Below the pieces are notes generated by a model. It did not search any database. It had not been told where the DNA came from and saw only the letters and a list, made by a program, of their open reading frames with translations. The position numbers and the translations under genes are program-made. Source: Gnetum montanum (Eukaryota; Streptophyta; Gnetopsida; Gnetales; Gnetaceae). Taken from it: a stretch of 64,000 bases of DNA. Within the stretch, counting starts at the first letter, position 1. Each line of letters opens with the position of its first letter. This document shows positions 35,402 to 52,117 of the stretch, one piece after another. The stretch is taken from the NCBI GenBank assembly GCA_015680685.1, contig MNCI01017751.1, positions 14,971 through 78,970 of the forward strand, written 5' to 3'.

Positions 35402-38400
35402 GAAAAAACACATCATCGAATGCAAGAACATCATCGAATGCAACCATAATATCCCGTTCATGGAGAAGGATCAACCATACTTACTACATACAAGCTATCC
35501 TTCCCACTCCAAGTTATGGGACAAGCACAATTTTCTGAACACTAGGTCTAGGAAAGAATATAGAGTCACCTTTGAGAGCAACCAAATCATGAATTCTCCA
35601 AGGAACATCGAGGTTCCCAGAATTTGAATTTCCCCACTGTATCAAGAACAACTGCCCATCTCATGATCAACACATTTCATTTGATTTTTGCACTTAAAGG
35701 AAGGATCCTCTTTGGGAGGTTTCTTCCATAGGTAAGTATAGTAACCTAGCCACACTTTACCCATAATACATGCCCAAGTAGTCAATATAGTCAACAGAAC
35801 CATATCTTTGAATTGTTACCAACTGAGGGAAGACATGGGTTCACAAGTCTTACCCAAATTCAATTTCACCTTGAGAACAACTCGAGACACCAAGCAGTAC
35901 TTCCCTTTAAAATTTTATCAAGAGGGATTTTCGTTTCATCTTGGGAGATCTAGGTTTTTGTTTCATACATCCCAGTCAAGCCCATTTACATCAATTTTTG
36001 GTGGATAAGGCTACACCACTACCTATTATCATTCAACCCAAACGGTAGACACAAGTAAACAACAACATTTTTCCCATAGGAGGACTGGGTCCTCAAGAGA
36101 GTTTTACATGGAATGGGCTTCACCAACATCAATTAAAACTCAAAACACTACACAATTCATCCTCGAAGGGTTTATAATAAGGGTGGTCTACCAAAGAACC
36201 CCAACAAGGAAGTTCCTATGAAGCCCCCAAAAGCCAAGTGAGTACATAAGATCATGCCTTGTTTACAGGAAGGAACATCAACAACGCGGCCTCACAAAGA
36301 AGGTTGCCTAAATTTCACCCAAGTAACAACATTCTATCTCTAAAAACAAACCCCAAGAGTTCATGAACATGGGGAAACTACTAGGAACAAGTCCTAAACA
36401 TCAAATGCTTCTAGGTCCTAAATAGAAGACAACCATCTCAATACCACTAGCCTTATTATTTTAGGAACTAAAGAGGGCATCCATCAAGATGGAGAATGAC
36501 CCCTCATAGAATAAAAGATTCATCAAGTAATATCATGCTTAACTCTGCTATCCCACCAGGGAGGTGAGAACACCAACATGAATTAACATTACACCAGGGA
36601 CATGGGACAATACATTAGGGAGGGATTGTGTGATACATCAATGTACATAAGGGATAGAGTACATAGGAAAATTCAGCAAGACACCATAGCCTATTAGGCA
36701 CAATGAGTCCTCTATCATGGAATCACACCATAGACCACAAAAGCACCAATAAGTCCCAAACCATGAGAGGGCATCATAGCCCTCAAAAGCACCAAAAGCA
36801 ATTAGTCATGAGAGCCCACCAACATGCACAAATCATTAGAAGCCCCCAATCATGAGAACATAGGCTCAAGTTTTTTGAGCACATTCAAGCCCACCAAGCA
36901 AGGCCACCAAGAGAAATCACAATTTATGTATCTATAACATCATTTATTAAAGGATGGACCACCATCCCAACATTTGCAAAGTTTCTCCATGATCACATCC
37001 ATCATGGAAGAGCAAGTCTAGGTGCCAATACCCAAAACTCAACTTTGCTGCATAGCTAGACATCGCAACATTCCATCAATTTGAATTTTCGTCTACCATT
37101 GTAATTCACATGGCCATAGTGAAGCACCCATAATCAAGATCAAGCACATCGAACCAATTTGTTTGTATTTCAGGATACATACCACCATCGATCATCTGTG
37201 GACAAGATCTTTGCCAATCCAGGAACACAAGAGAAAGTGTTCCTAACATTTGTTCTATCTCAAGGATGTTCACCAAAGCACACGTCATCCAGGCATGCCA
37301 ACATCACCAAGAACACATGACACCAGTTCAAGAGCACAATGGCTAAGGACATGCCCTGGTTCGTTCGTTACAACACCGTATCGCAACTAATAATTTCCCA
37401 TGAGGTTTTTAGCAGAATTATACATCAAGGCACAAAGTTCATTTACAACATATAGCAAGGGTGCTTTAAAACAAGCACTAGGAAAACACCATACATCAAG
37501 CTTGGCCTTATCACAAGGTGTGGCATAGGCCTATAACCAGGAGACAATTAAGTCACATAGGGCAATACATCTAGCACTTTGAGTGCATACCATCAAATTG
37601 AGAATATCACAAGGATACATTTCACACACCCAAGGATAGGAATACATTTTAATGGGAATATACATGGTATTTGGGAATGCTACCCAAGCCTTAAAGGCAA
37701 TAGGACAAACTACCCAAGCCCATCCTAGGTTGAAGGATTTAGGCCACTAGGGGCATATCACAAAGAACCATGTTGTTTTGAGAAAAACCTATCTTTGTCA
37801 CGAAGCATAAACGATCATTTGTCACTGCACCACTATCTCAAAATGTACATGATCAACCATCACAGTGAACCCATTGCATGAATGAAAACAATTCGGGACA
37901 TGAACGTAACGATTGAATAACGAAACATCCCAACTGAGTATCCACTACCTACCATAGTGGAACCTCAATGCATTGGCCACTCTTGGGCCATTAGTATTTG
38001 GCATGGACAAGGATACCATTTCATGCCATCTGCTAGCCCAATATTTGTAGGGTCTATGATAGAATCCTATCCTCTATTAGTGCTCAGGCAACATAGAGAG
38101 GTAAACAAATCATAATGTACCTGCTGATTCATCATAGCCAAGGTACTGATAAATCCGTAACCTAATGTTGGGATTCTAAGACCAAATAATCAGTTCATGA
38201 AGGTCTCAAGAGCACATATCTTTCCCATAGACATAGTGCTCATAGAATCAACTAAGGTTACCATTGGTTGCATCTTTGTACCTGTGCTACCTACAAACAC
38301 TAGGACAAATGCTTAGAAACATAGAAGTTAGTAGGAACATGATCAACACATCAGCCTCATACACAACCATCAAGCATGATCATATAATAGAGTAATATCA

Positions 38401-39067
38401 CTCTTGCAACATCATAAAAAGCAAGACCTCAGCAACATGCATAGAGGTCAATCATGCAAAACATTGATGGATCAATTAGGTATGCTCAAACAAATGATTT
38501 CATCATGAGGCATACCCAGAGAGAGCTAGCACACTCTGAGAATTCCAAGATTCATATACAACAATCATTCCCAACAACTAACACTGGTTTTAACTAGGAT
38601 CAAAATCTCAACACAATCATATGAGTCATGGGCAATAGAGAATCATCATCTCAACTCAAAAATAAGGTGGAAGACCGAGGTCTATCCAACAACAAGTCTA
38701 CATAAAACCAATTCTTACAATGACGAGCAACATCACAGAGGATGCTTCCATAGGAAAGACTCTCATCAAAAGAGGTGTAGTCTCAACAAGAACCAACAAT
38801 AGGATGACCCACACTAGTAGTCTTCAAATCAAGGTGACCAAGAAATGTCACCAATCAAAAGAGTGATGCCACAAACCCAAGGGCAACACAACTAGCTCAA
38901 ATAAGGGAGCACAAATAGCAAAGATCAACAACAAGGGCAATCATGCCTCATGCACAAGAAGTTGTCAAACAGGACAACAAACATTTGGCTCTGGGATGGC
39001 ACAAATGGCCTCAAAATGCATCCTCAACATTCCCAACAATAAGTCATCATACCACATAGAACACCAA
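35402..39067 (-). repeat. Right arm of giant inverted repeat
   Basis: Reverse complement of the left arm, 3.67 kb. The outer boundary is CATAGAACACCAAG; beyond it (GCCTTGCGTTACG) there is no counterpart on the left. Whether the arm belongs to the minus-strand LTR element whose primer-binding site lies at 39,801 is open. No coding domain recognised. Confidence 0.92.
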
Positions 39068-39800
39068 GCCTTGCGTTACGAATGATAGACATGATGAAGA
39101 TGACACACATGTAGAATTTGAAAGCACAACCAAGAATACACACATACACAAATAGACAAACATACAATCGCAAACACGACGAGTGTACGAAGTCTACCGG
39201 CAATGGTCTTAATCCACCCAGAACAAGGCTCACTAGGAGCACATGTCTGAAGGACCTTCATCTTGAGGTACCTGGGAACCATCTTGTCCCAATTTGTATT
39301 TTCCCATACTCAATGTATCTAGGGTGAGTGGGAGTGCAAGGATATCCTATCCTACACAATTCAACAAATGCCATCTCAAGACATGTCATCTGGATGGAAA
39401 CCGAGGTGGAGACTCGGCTTGATTCATCCCAGATGAATCACTAGAGACTAGAGATGAAAGATCCTTGAGAAAAAAATTCTTGAGTTGCCAATAGAACTCC
39501 TCTCTACCATATCACATACAATCACAACTAGTCCAACCACAATTAAACAAGTGGAGGACATCACCACAACAAAATTGTTAACATCCTGAAGGAGAGCAAC
39601 ATACATCAGTTGCTCACAATTTAACTTCTGTCCCCTCATGAAGAGTGTAAAACATTGCCATAAGGCAACTCTTCAAAGAAAATATAAGGATATGATCCTA
39701 GATCACCTAGGTATCAATCCAAAGGGACCATTACTTGAACAACATCAATGGAGTAACACAACCAAAGAGCACATGCATATCACAACACAATTTCAAAAAT
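39068..39800 (-). mobile_element. Possible 5' internal region of LTR element
   Basis: It lies between the palindrome and a primer-binding site that faces leftwards, so by position it is the leader/gag region of a minus-strand retroelement. No gag domain could be read. Confidence 0.35.
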
Positions 39801-39812
39801 GCTCTGATACCA
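39801..39812 (-). other. Primer-binding site, tRNA-Met type
   Basis: The minus strand reads TGGTATCAGAGC, a perfect match to the initiator-tRNA-Met 3' end complement, two bases from an LTR terminus ending TTACA. Confidence 0.8.
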
Positions 39813-39814
39813 TC

Positions 39815-40269
39815 TGTAATAACATTGCCCCGATGTTGTCTAGCACCCCAAGGAATTCACTAAGATCCAATGGATATAGGGTGAAAGACCTGGGGAATAC
39901 GCCTCAAGCAAGAAAGCAACTCAAGAGTGAGTGCAAGCAGAATCATAGCTTCTTAACATATATGGCAACGCACCTCACGGAGGGTAACCAACNNNNNNNN
40001 NNNNNNNNNNNNNNNNNNNNNNNNNNNNNNNNNNNNNNNNNNNNNNNNNNNNNNNNNNNNNNNNNNNNNNNNNNNNNNNNNNNNNNNNNNNNNNNNNNNN
40101 NNNNNNNNNNNNNNNNNNNNNNNNNNNNAGGAGGGTGTCCTATTGCTAGCTTGGTACTGCCAAGCCAGGGTGGGTTTTCTAACACTTGAGAGTCACCCGA
40201 GGGCACCTCAAAGTGTTCCATGGCCCCCAAACCATGGGGAGAGCCTAGGAGAACCACCACCCTGGGACA
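39815..40269 (-). mobile_element. 5' LTR with assembly gap
   Basis: The minus strand ends ...AATGTTATTACA at 39,815 next to the primer-binding site. The other edge is placed at GGGACA (40,269) from TG/CA logic only. Positions 39,993-40,128 are N. No partner LTR was found in the window. Confidence 0.5.
39993..40128. other. Assembly gap, 136 N
   Basis: Run of N inside the LTR that precedes the BEACH pseudogene. Confidence 1.
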
Positions 40270-40384
40270 TCTCTCATACTCTTGCTTTCTTTTCTTTCTT
40301 GGTTTTCCTTTTTACCACTAGATATACCTGTTTTCTTCCTTTGTCAGCAAGCAACAATTGTTGAATGACACATTTTGTGTGCAG

Positions 40385-41379
40385 GTGCCTAAATTCCATT
40401 ACCTTCCAGAAGTCTTGACAAATGAGAAACATGTTGATTTTGGTACAACACAGCATGGCTAGAAGATTGGTAAGAAATTCAGGCCAACAAGTACTGATGT
40501 TTGAAATTCATTATTTTAATTAATCTCATTCATCTTATGGTTACCAGATAATGCAAAGTTGCCTTCTTAGATGCAAAACCCAGTAGATTTTATACATGAG
40601 CATCAAACAGCCCTTGAGTGTGAGTATGTCTCTGCTCACTTGCGAAAGTGACTTGACCTTATTTTTGGGTAAGTGACTATACTAAAAATTTATTGGTCTT
40701 GAAGCTATAATAAATATTATTTGATCTAATTGAAAGCCACCGTATATTACATTGTAGTCCTGTAAATATAAACAAAGAAGAAGGGAAGAAATAGATGCAC
40801 ATAACTTATTTTTCTATATGACTTATGGAAGTGGCAGTTGACATTGATGAAATCTCTGATTTTGGTTTTTATTTCTTTAAAAAGTTGTTCTTGATGTTAG
40901 TTGGGATTAATCTGTTTTCGATAGGTACTCCACCATGCAACACAAGATCAAATTGCATACTTTGGCCAGACATCATCTCAGCTTTTGTCTTTCCCTCACA
41001 TAAGAGAGCACTCTTCAAGTAATATGCTGCATCTTCAGGTATTCAGATGTTTTGTTCGTTTTGTTTGAATTTACTGTTTTTTGTGATAATTTTGCCACAT
41101 TTATTTATCTTGCAAATGCTGTTGATTCACTATAATATTTGTTTTTTTCTTTTGCATTTTTGAATAGCAAGTTCTTAATGGTTTTGAATTTTGATGTTAA
41201 GTGAAATTCTTCAAGATGACATTAGGATATTGAAATTGTAATTGTTTTTGTATCAGACGATATGTAGAAGTCCCAGAGATGTCAAACCTTATGCTGTTGC
41301 TAGTCCGGTGCATTACAATGTACCAGCCTCTGCCATTTGTGCCTCTATAGATGTCATTGTAATAGTGGACAGAAATTTG
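40385..41379 (+). pseudogene. Duplicated BEACH C-terminal exons (copy 1)
   Basis: Five exon remnants of a plant SPIRRIG/BCHA-type BEACH protein. 40,385-40,457 reads FHYLPEVLTNEKHVDFGTTQ. 40,548-40,668 reads QNPVDFIHEHQTALE with TAG at 40,568 and TGA at 40,649, where this family has Trp. About 40,765-40,868 reads NLFFYMTYG, then a frameshift, then AVDIDEISD. 40,925-41,038 reads ATQDQIAYFGQTSSQLL. 41,257-41,379 reads DVKPYAVASPVHYNVPASAI and ends in TGA. Introns keep gt/ag ends, but the donor after the first exon is changed from GGTAAC (copy 2) to GGCTAG. These exons belong after the PH and BEACH N-terminal exons, yet here they precede them, so this is a rearranged, dead duplicate of the exons at 44,925-45,440. 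Confidence 0.88.
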
Positions 41380-41383
41380 TGAA

Positions 41384-46227
<4,844 letters not shown>

Positions 46228-48034
46228 TTTTTTAGCATTTATTCGAAGCCATTCATGCTGGCTGTTTAAAAATAGTGGAGTTTGGTGGGAATGTACAGTA
46301 TTATCAAGTCAACTCTGCGTTGTATTTTATGCCTGTTTCCTGGCGATCGTCCTGTTACAGAAGACGATATTTTGTGGAAATAAATGCACTATTGTTTGAA
46401 ATACCCTGGTCTCCAATCCCTCCATTGGTTTTTACCCGTCAAGGCAGACGTTTTTTCACTTTCTATTCGGATATTTTGTTACTGAAATAAAAGTGATTTT
46501 ATAAAGACATGATCATTGTTTTAGGTTTTCACAGTGGAAAATTGGACGGTGTATACAATAGCATGCTAAATATGCATGAAATTAGAAACTGAATTTGTTT
46601 TATTATTTTTAGAAGTGTATTATATTTGGAATTAGGAGCTACTTGGTATCCTGTAAAGGCAAGTAGAAGGCTAGTAGCTGGTGGAGTTGATAGCAGGCCG
46701 AGCCTGAGAAACAAAATAAAAATAGAAAAAGTCCGATGAAGTAAAATATGATTCTCTATAACATGATGTGAAATGGCCAGTAAGCGCCGTCCAACTTTAT
46801 CCAGAAGCAGTTTATTTAGGGTTTGATCTTTGCTGACCCTCTATTTTCCCCATCATTGTCCCCTTTGCCTATCTTCCCCCGAAATCACTTGTTGCCTGGA
46901 AAAAACTTTGGAGAGAAAATTTCAATCAAGTGCCAAGAATTTAAGTTGCAACAACCATTGAGCTTTATTAAGATTTACAATTTGATTTGTGTACCAAATA
47001 TTTAAATGACTAAGTAATAGTGGGACTAATAGAAGTTGCCACAACCATGACATTGGCCTAAAGAGATGACACTCCATTTAACTAACTCCCTTTATCTATA
47101 TCCAATTGAGAATCTATGTCATTTGTTTTTCCAAAGGTTTGATGTTCAAATATTTTGAGTTGATTTTCTAGTTGGATAACAAAAATAACTAGCCAATCAA
47201 TTGGTTGAAAGAACTCCTAAGGTACCTTCTATTTTTGTTAGCTTGTACTAAAATCATGGCCTTTTAATCAAGCTATAGATGCAATGGATATTGATGTACA
47301 AGACTTTAGCAATTTAAAGTGCTACATTTGTTATTTTTAAGAGTCTAGAAGCCTTAAGTTTTACATTGGTCACCTACTCTCTAGCATTATTTAACCTTTT
47401 GCTTTTATCTTTGTAAGGTTATTATAAATTTTATTTAGAAGGGGATTATAATTCTTTTTGTGTATAGAGATGATGTAGTAGGATACCTATCCAACAAATG
47501 TTGTTGAGATCATAGTTGAGTTGGTAAGCCTATTGCTTTGTATGTAATATGCCATAAGTTCAATGAGATGGAGTTAGTGTTATTATCTATTCTATGTTCT
47601 ACAAAAGAATTATTTGGTTATATGGCTTAAGTTCACCTTGTGATGGCTTCTAATAAAGTTTTTTGCTTATTGAAAGAGTGACTTTCAAGTTCAAATCGTT
47701 TTATTCTTTATGTTTTTCTTTCAACTTGAAATCCTTTTGCCCTTTACGTAATATGCCTGATAGTAAACTTATCTACAAATCAAAATAAAGCTATGTGTAA
47801 GGAGTTGTGCTCAAGGCATTGTCATGATATTCCAAAGGAGTTGGATCACCACAACTTTCTACATAAATGACTCTAGCTTTTTACTTTAAAGACAATTCAC
47901 TTTGCCTACACATTAGCATCACAACCATAACATTAATACTAAATAAATACATTATTGAAATTGAAATTTTATTAGGTTTGTAGACCCTCTAAATCTACTA
48001 AACATATCAAATATCTTGATTCTTTCATTTCTAT
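46228..48034. other. 3' flank of BEACH pseudogene
   Basis: No gene recognised. Short frames show no family motifs. The next element begins at 48,035. Confidence 0.5.
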
Positions 48035-48509
48035 TGAGTAGTGAGTGTTTCTGACGCTCAACCATATAAATCACAAGCATGTATGTGCAATTCGATTGAC
48101 TTCTGTGGAACTTTGAGCTAATAGTATCCTAGATAATTATGCGTAATGTTGGTGGTTGTTCTCTTCTCAATCATCACTTGTACTAGCTAGGTGGGTATAG
48201 TTAAGTGAGATTGAGGTATAAGATATTTGTATTTTTGTTATTATTTTTATTATTTGTGTATTATTAAAATATTGAAATGACAAAGAAAGGAAAATATTAA
48301 TTTCTAATCTAACTATGGGAGTAAGTGTAAACTAAGCTATCCTAAGTATAAAGCATTTGTTCCCAACTTCCGTACACATCCTAAACCTATATTAATGCTA
48401 CTGGGTTACTAAGTGTTTACTATTAGGTATACCAAGTATTCACTATTGGGATTATTAAGCGTTCATATATACCATGCTCTAAGTGGTTGTACTCATGTTG
48501 TTATGTAAT

Positions 48510-49345
48510 TGATGAGTGGTGAGGTACCTCTACACTCAACCATACGAATACGAGCATTACATGTGCTATCCAGGTCGAACTCTGCAGACTAAGTGCCTAC
48601 ACACCTTATGGAACACCTTAGGTTAATCAATCATTGTCCCCCCAAGCTTACTTGTATTTGTCACGGTTGTATGGTTAAGTAAGCTTGAGGCATTTGATTT
48701 TTATATCTTTTATGTTTTTATCGCCTATGCTAAGAGAGGAAAGGGTGAAGAGACTAAGTAACTAACTTTAACTAACTAAGCTTTAATCATCCTAGCATCA
48801 GTATCCGTTCTCACTTGCCATTTCACACCCTGAACCAATGCAACGCTGCTGGGATTACCAAACGCTATTCATTACTGGGATTACCAAGTGTAATGCACAT
48901 GCTCGAAGCGGTCGTACTGAATGCATGTAACTATGAGAGTTGAGGGTTTAGAGAGATTAAGTCTTTAAGAAAGCATTTAAACAATTAACAATAATTAAAG
49001 TCCTATTTAGCTTAGTCCATGCACTGCAAGGTTTATCCAAAAGTTCATCTTTATTGCCATACACAATTGTGTGCTCAAGTACAGAATTGCTCGAATAAGG
49101 ATTCGTTCACTTTGGGACTCCTATTGCGGGCACATGGTAATTATTCTAACACTGGAATGGAAAAATGGCAAGAATTTGGCTAAGGTCTAGATCTAGATGG
49201 AGAAACAAGGAAGAGCCACCTCTTATTTATAGAACTAGCGGTGGGTTGTGATATCGCATATGTGATATCACAGGGAAGGATGCGTTATTGCGTATGCGAT
49301 ATCATGTATGTGATATTGCGGCCTATGCGATATCGTGTCCCATCA
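48510..49345 (-). mobile_element. 3' LTR of family A element
   Basis: 836 bp, TGATGAGTGGTGAGG to GTGTCCCATCA, co-linear with 54,700-55,504. Minus-strand TATA at 49,221-49,232; decayed GATATC array at 49,246-49,340. Confidence 0.92.
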
Positions 49346-51516
49346 TACCCCCATGACTGAATAAAAACTAGTCCTCAAGTTCCTTACAAAATATTGGGAA
49401 GGTATGGGATTATTGACTTAAATGGAACTAATGGTGAATGGGATGACATGTGAATGGATCATCATTACAAAACATGACAAAATTAGTGTTCATGACAACA
49501 AGAGTGAACACTTTATACATTTGACATCATGCCTCATTTGGTAGCTGAGAGAGAAAGAGAGAGAGAAAGAAGTTTTGTTGTTGCCAACGCCAAGATTGCA
49601 CATTTTGTTGTCTATCCGTAAGCATGCCATTAATCTCATTCCTTGCATAACTACTTCAGCACCGGTCCATTCCAAGTGTTCCCTCTAGATCCAATCTGTT
49701 GTTGTATGATTGCCATCTGCACACACAACACAGTCTTATATTAGCAAGGGTAAATAAATCATAATGCAATTGATACCTTGCTTCGGTGTAAGGTCCATTG
49801 GCTGGGTTGTGATATGGCTGATATGGATATGGAGATATAATATTGGTGACTACCGAAGGTGCAGGGGCTAGGAGAAAATTGAAAAAATTACGTCAGGACC
49901 CCCATGACTAAGAGCGAACCTCCGGTAGCGATAGAATGGAAAAAGAAAAGAAATAAGAAAGGTGGAGAAAAAGAGAAAATTGTAACGTCGATGAAATGGA
50001 TGTCAAGATGGAAATGAACAAAATAGAGTTGATTGCAAAAATGTTAAGGGAAAGAATTTAACTAGTGCACCAAATAGGAATGCTAGTGGGTCCTCCCCAA
50101 AGTAGGCTCATGTGCTTAATGCCCTGACAAACCCACATTCAAAGAGTCCGTAGGCTCTGGAAATGTCATTTGGAACAAGAGTTAAAGTCTTAACCACAAG
50201 AATTTACCACAAAGAAAACAATGCGTCAACCAAAATATACATTAATGATACAACCAACAATGAGGTGAACAATGGAGGAAGAACGATGGAAAGAAGAGAA
50301 TGGAATGGAGTCTCAAGAACAAGGTGGTATATAGCCCCTTGTGTATTTAATGATTAATGTAACATAATAGATCCCATTCCAAGTCTGGCCTCAAACAAAC
50401 CACATCCAGTGACTTCGCATTAATGCATTCGGCCAATCCATCCACTTGAAGTAACAAGAATGCATTCCTCAAAGAGCCACCACCATTCCAACAAAACAAG
50501 GGAGGAAAAAGTAGGAAGTGAGGAAGGGCCTTGGTTAGAGGGAACATGTTTTTAGTTCCATAACTAGTGCTTGTAGCCCAAATGATTATTTCGTCTAAGG
50601 GATGTGCTTTGAATTCTCACTTTTTTTGTTGTTTTTCATGAGAACCACACCATGCAAAGACTTATTATTTTTATTTTTATTCACTCAGCTTCCTAATAAT
50701 TGGGTAACATTGAAATGGTAAGAAAACTCAAGCAGAAAACATCCAAGCACCCAAGTTCCCTTGAAGCCACACCCTTTTCAATCCTTGAGTCCTTCCTTAG
50801 TTTGAGAAATGCCCAGTCATCGATTCGTTTATAGTTCTTATTATTTTGAAGAAAGGAATTGTATAGTTCCAATCCAAGAGAGACCATAGAGATTTATGGA
50901 TGGATGCATGGATGGTGTGGACTCATTGCCTGCTATATCAAAAGAACCATACCTTAGCATTAGCATTGTAACTTAAAGGTAAAAACCAAACATTAGCAAC
51001 CAATGGAAAATAGTTCATACCATCATTAAGAGCACTTATTGGGTGACAAACTTAGCAAAATGGAGAACACACACACACAAATAAAAGAAAAAGTATAAAC
51101 GATGTTGTAAAACAAAAAAAAGAAAAGTTAAAAAAATTTGTAAAACAAAAATGTGCAAAACAAAAATGTGTAAAACAAAAACTTAAAAAGAAACTAAGGG
51201 CCTCAAATGATCAGCATAGGTGGTCATCTTCCCCATGACTGAATTGAAAGGGAGAGATCCAAAATAATGAGCGCTTATTTGAATTTTTTAGAAGTGTCCA
51301 ACTTCTCCCAATTGATGTTTTTAAATTAAGAGTTGGAAGTTGGTGACGCTCATACTCCAATGTATCTATGCTTTTGTTGTGGTTGCAAGTTGTTCACCTA
51401 GTTAGTTCCATGCATATTGGTGGGTTGCTCTCTTGATTAGTTGTCAACCACTGGGTATTCTCTTGTTGTGTGGTTGCTACATATAGGCACCTTTGTATCT
51501 AAGTTTCCTAGGCACA
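49346..51516 (-). mobile_element. Non-coding 3' part of family A element
   Basis: 2.2 kb in the place where pol should be. Stops in all frames and no polymerase or integrase motifs. Short GA-rich runs (49,546-49,570) and AC/A-rich stretches (51,067-51,185) occur. Confidence 0.6.
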
Positions 51517-52008
51517 CTAGTTACATACAGGAAATACTGAGCACTCCTGTACATCATCACCCTCTTTATCACTATATGTGATGCATGGAACTTTCTTCTT
51601 CTCAATCTTTCCATAAGAGTTTTCCTTAGATATTTCCAGGGAAAGATCACGGATTCCTAGGCATGAATTTATGGTACTTAGCCATGCCCTTCCCATTATA
51701 ATTTGGAAGTCCCCTTTATTATTGTTGACTTCTATCACTAGGAAATTAGCTAGGTATGAACAACCACACACAGTGGTAACAATGTCCTCCACAAGTCCCA
51801 AGGGGACAGTGATGGACTGGTCAAACAGCTCTAATTGAATATTGCTTTTCTTGAGTGGAGGTAGGTTCCAAGCTTTATACATTTCTTGCGATATTAAGTT
51901 GACTCCGGAACTTGAGTTAAGAAGAGCCTTACGTGGTTCATTCCCAGCGACTTGGAGGTAGATTAAAGGACTTCTGGGGTCAGAGAGTTTGCTAAGAAGG
52001 TGGTCCAC
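51517..52008 (-). pseudogene. Retropepsin-like domain of family A element
   Basis: A 163-codon open frame of the aspartic-protease type found at the gag-pol junction of Ty3/gypsy elements. Residues 16-38 carry IYLQVAGNEPRKALLNSSSG then VNLIS, matching the A-L-L-D-S/T-G-x-x-x-N-L-I block, and residues 103-110 IIMGRAWL match the I-L-G-R-P-W/F-L block. The catalytic D-S/T-G is replaced by N-S-S, so cleavage activity is not expected. The frame begins M-D-H-L-L and its acidic tail ends in VFPVCN. It is longer than expected for decayed sequence, which hints at fairly recent inactivation or chance. No polymerase follows. Confidence 0.72.
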
Positions 52009-52117
52009 CTTTATCTAGTCAATGATTATATGTATTAACATAACCGTGTGCATTGAGCTCTGTTGTTGGTTTGAAAGGAGCTCCAAAGCCTTTCTTGATG
52101 GAGGAGTGGTCATAGAC

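Noticed and set aside
35251-35538. Frame with repeated SNASTSSNA peptides.
   Set aside because: It is a by-product of the short repeated motif at the palindrome centre, not a protein.
39638-40260. Long frames on both strands across 39,638-40,260.
   Set aside because: Their length comes from translation through the 136-N gap.
50163-50547. Overlapping + and - frames of about 65 codons in the 3' part of the family-A element.
   Set aside because: No family resemblance, and they lie in the non-coding stretch between protease and polypurine tract.
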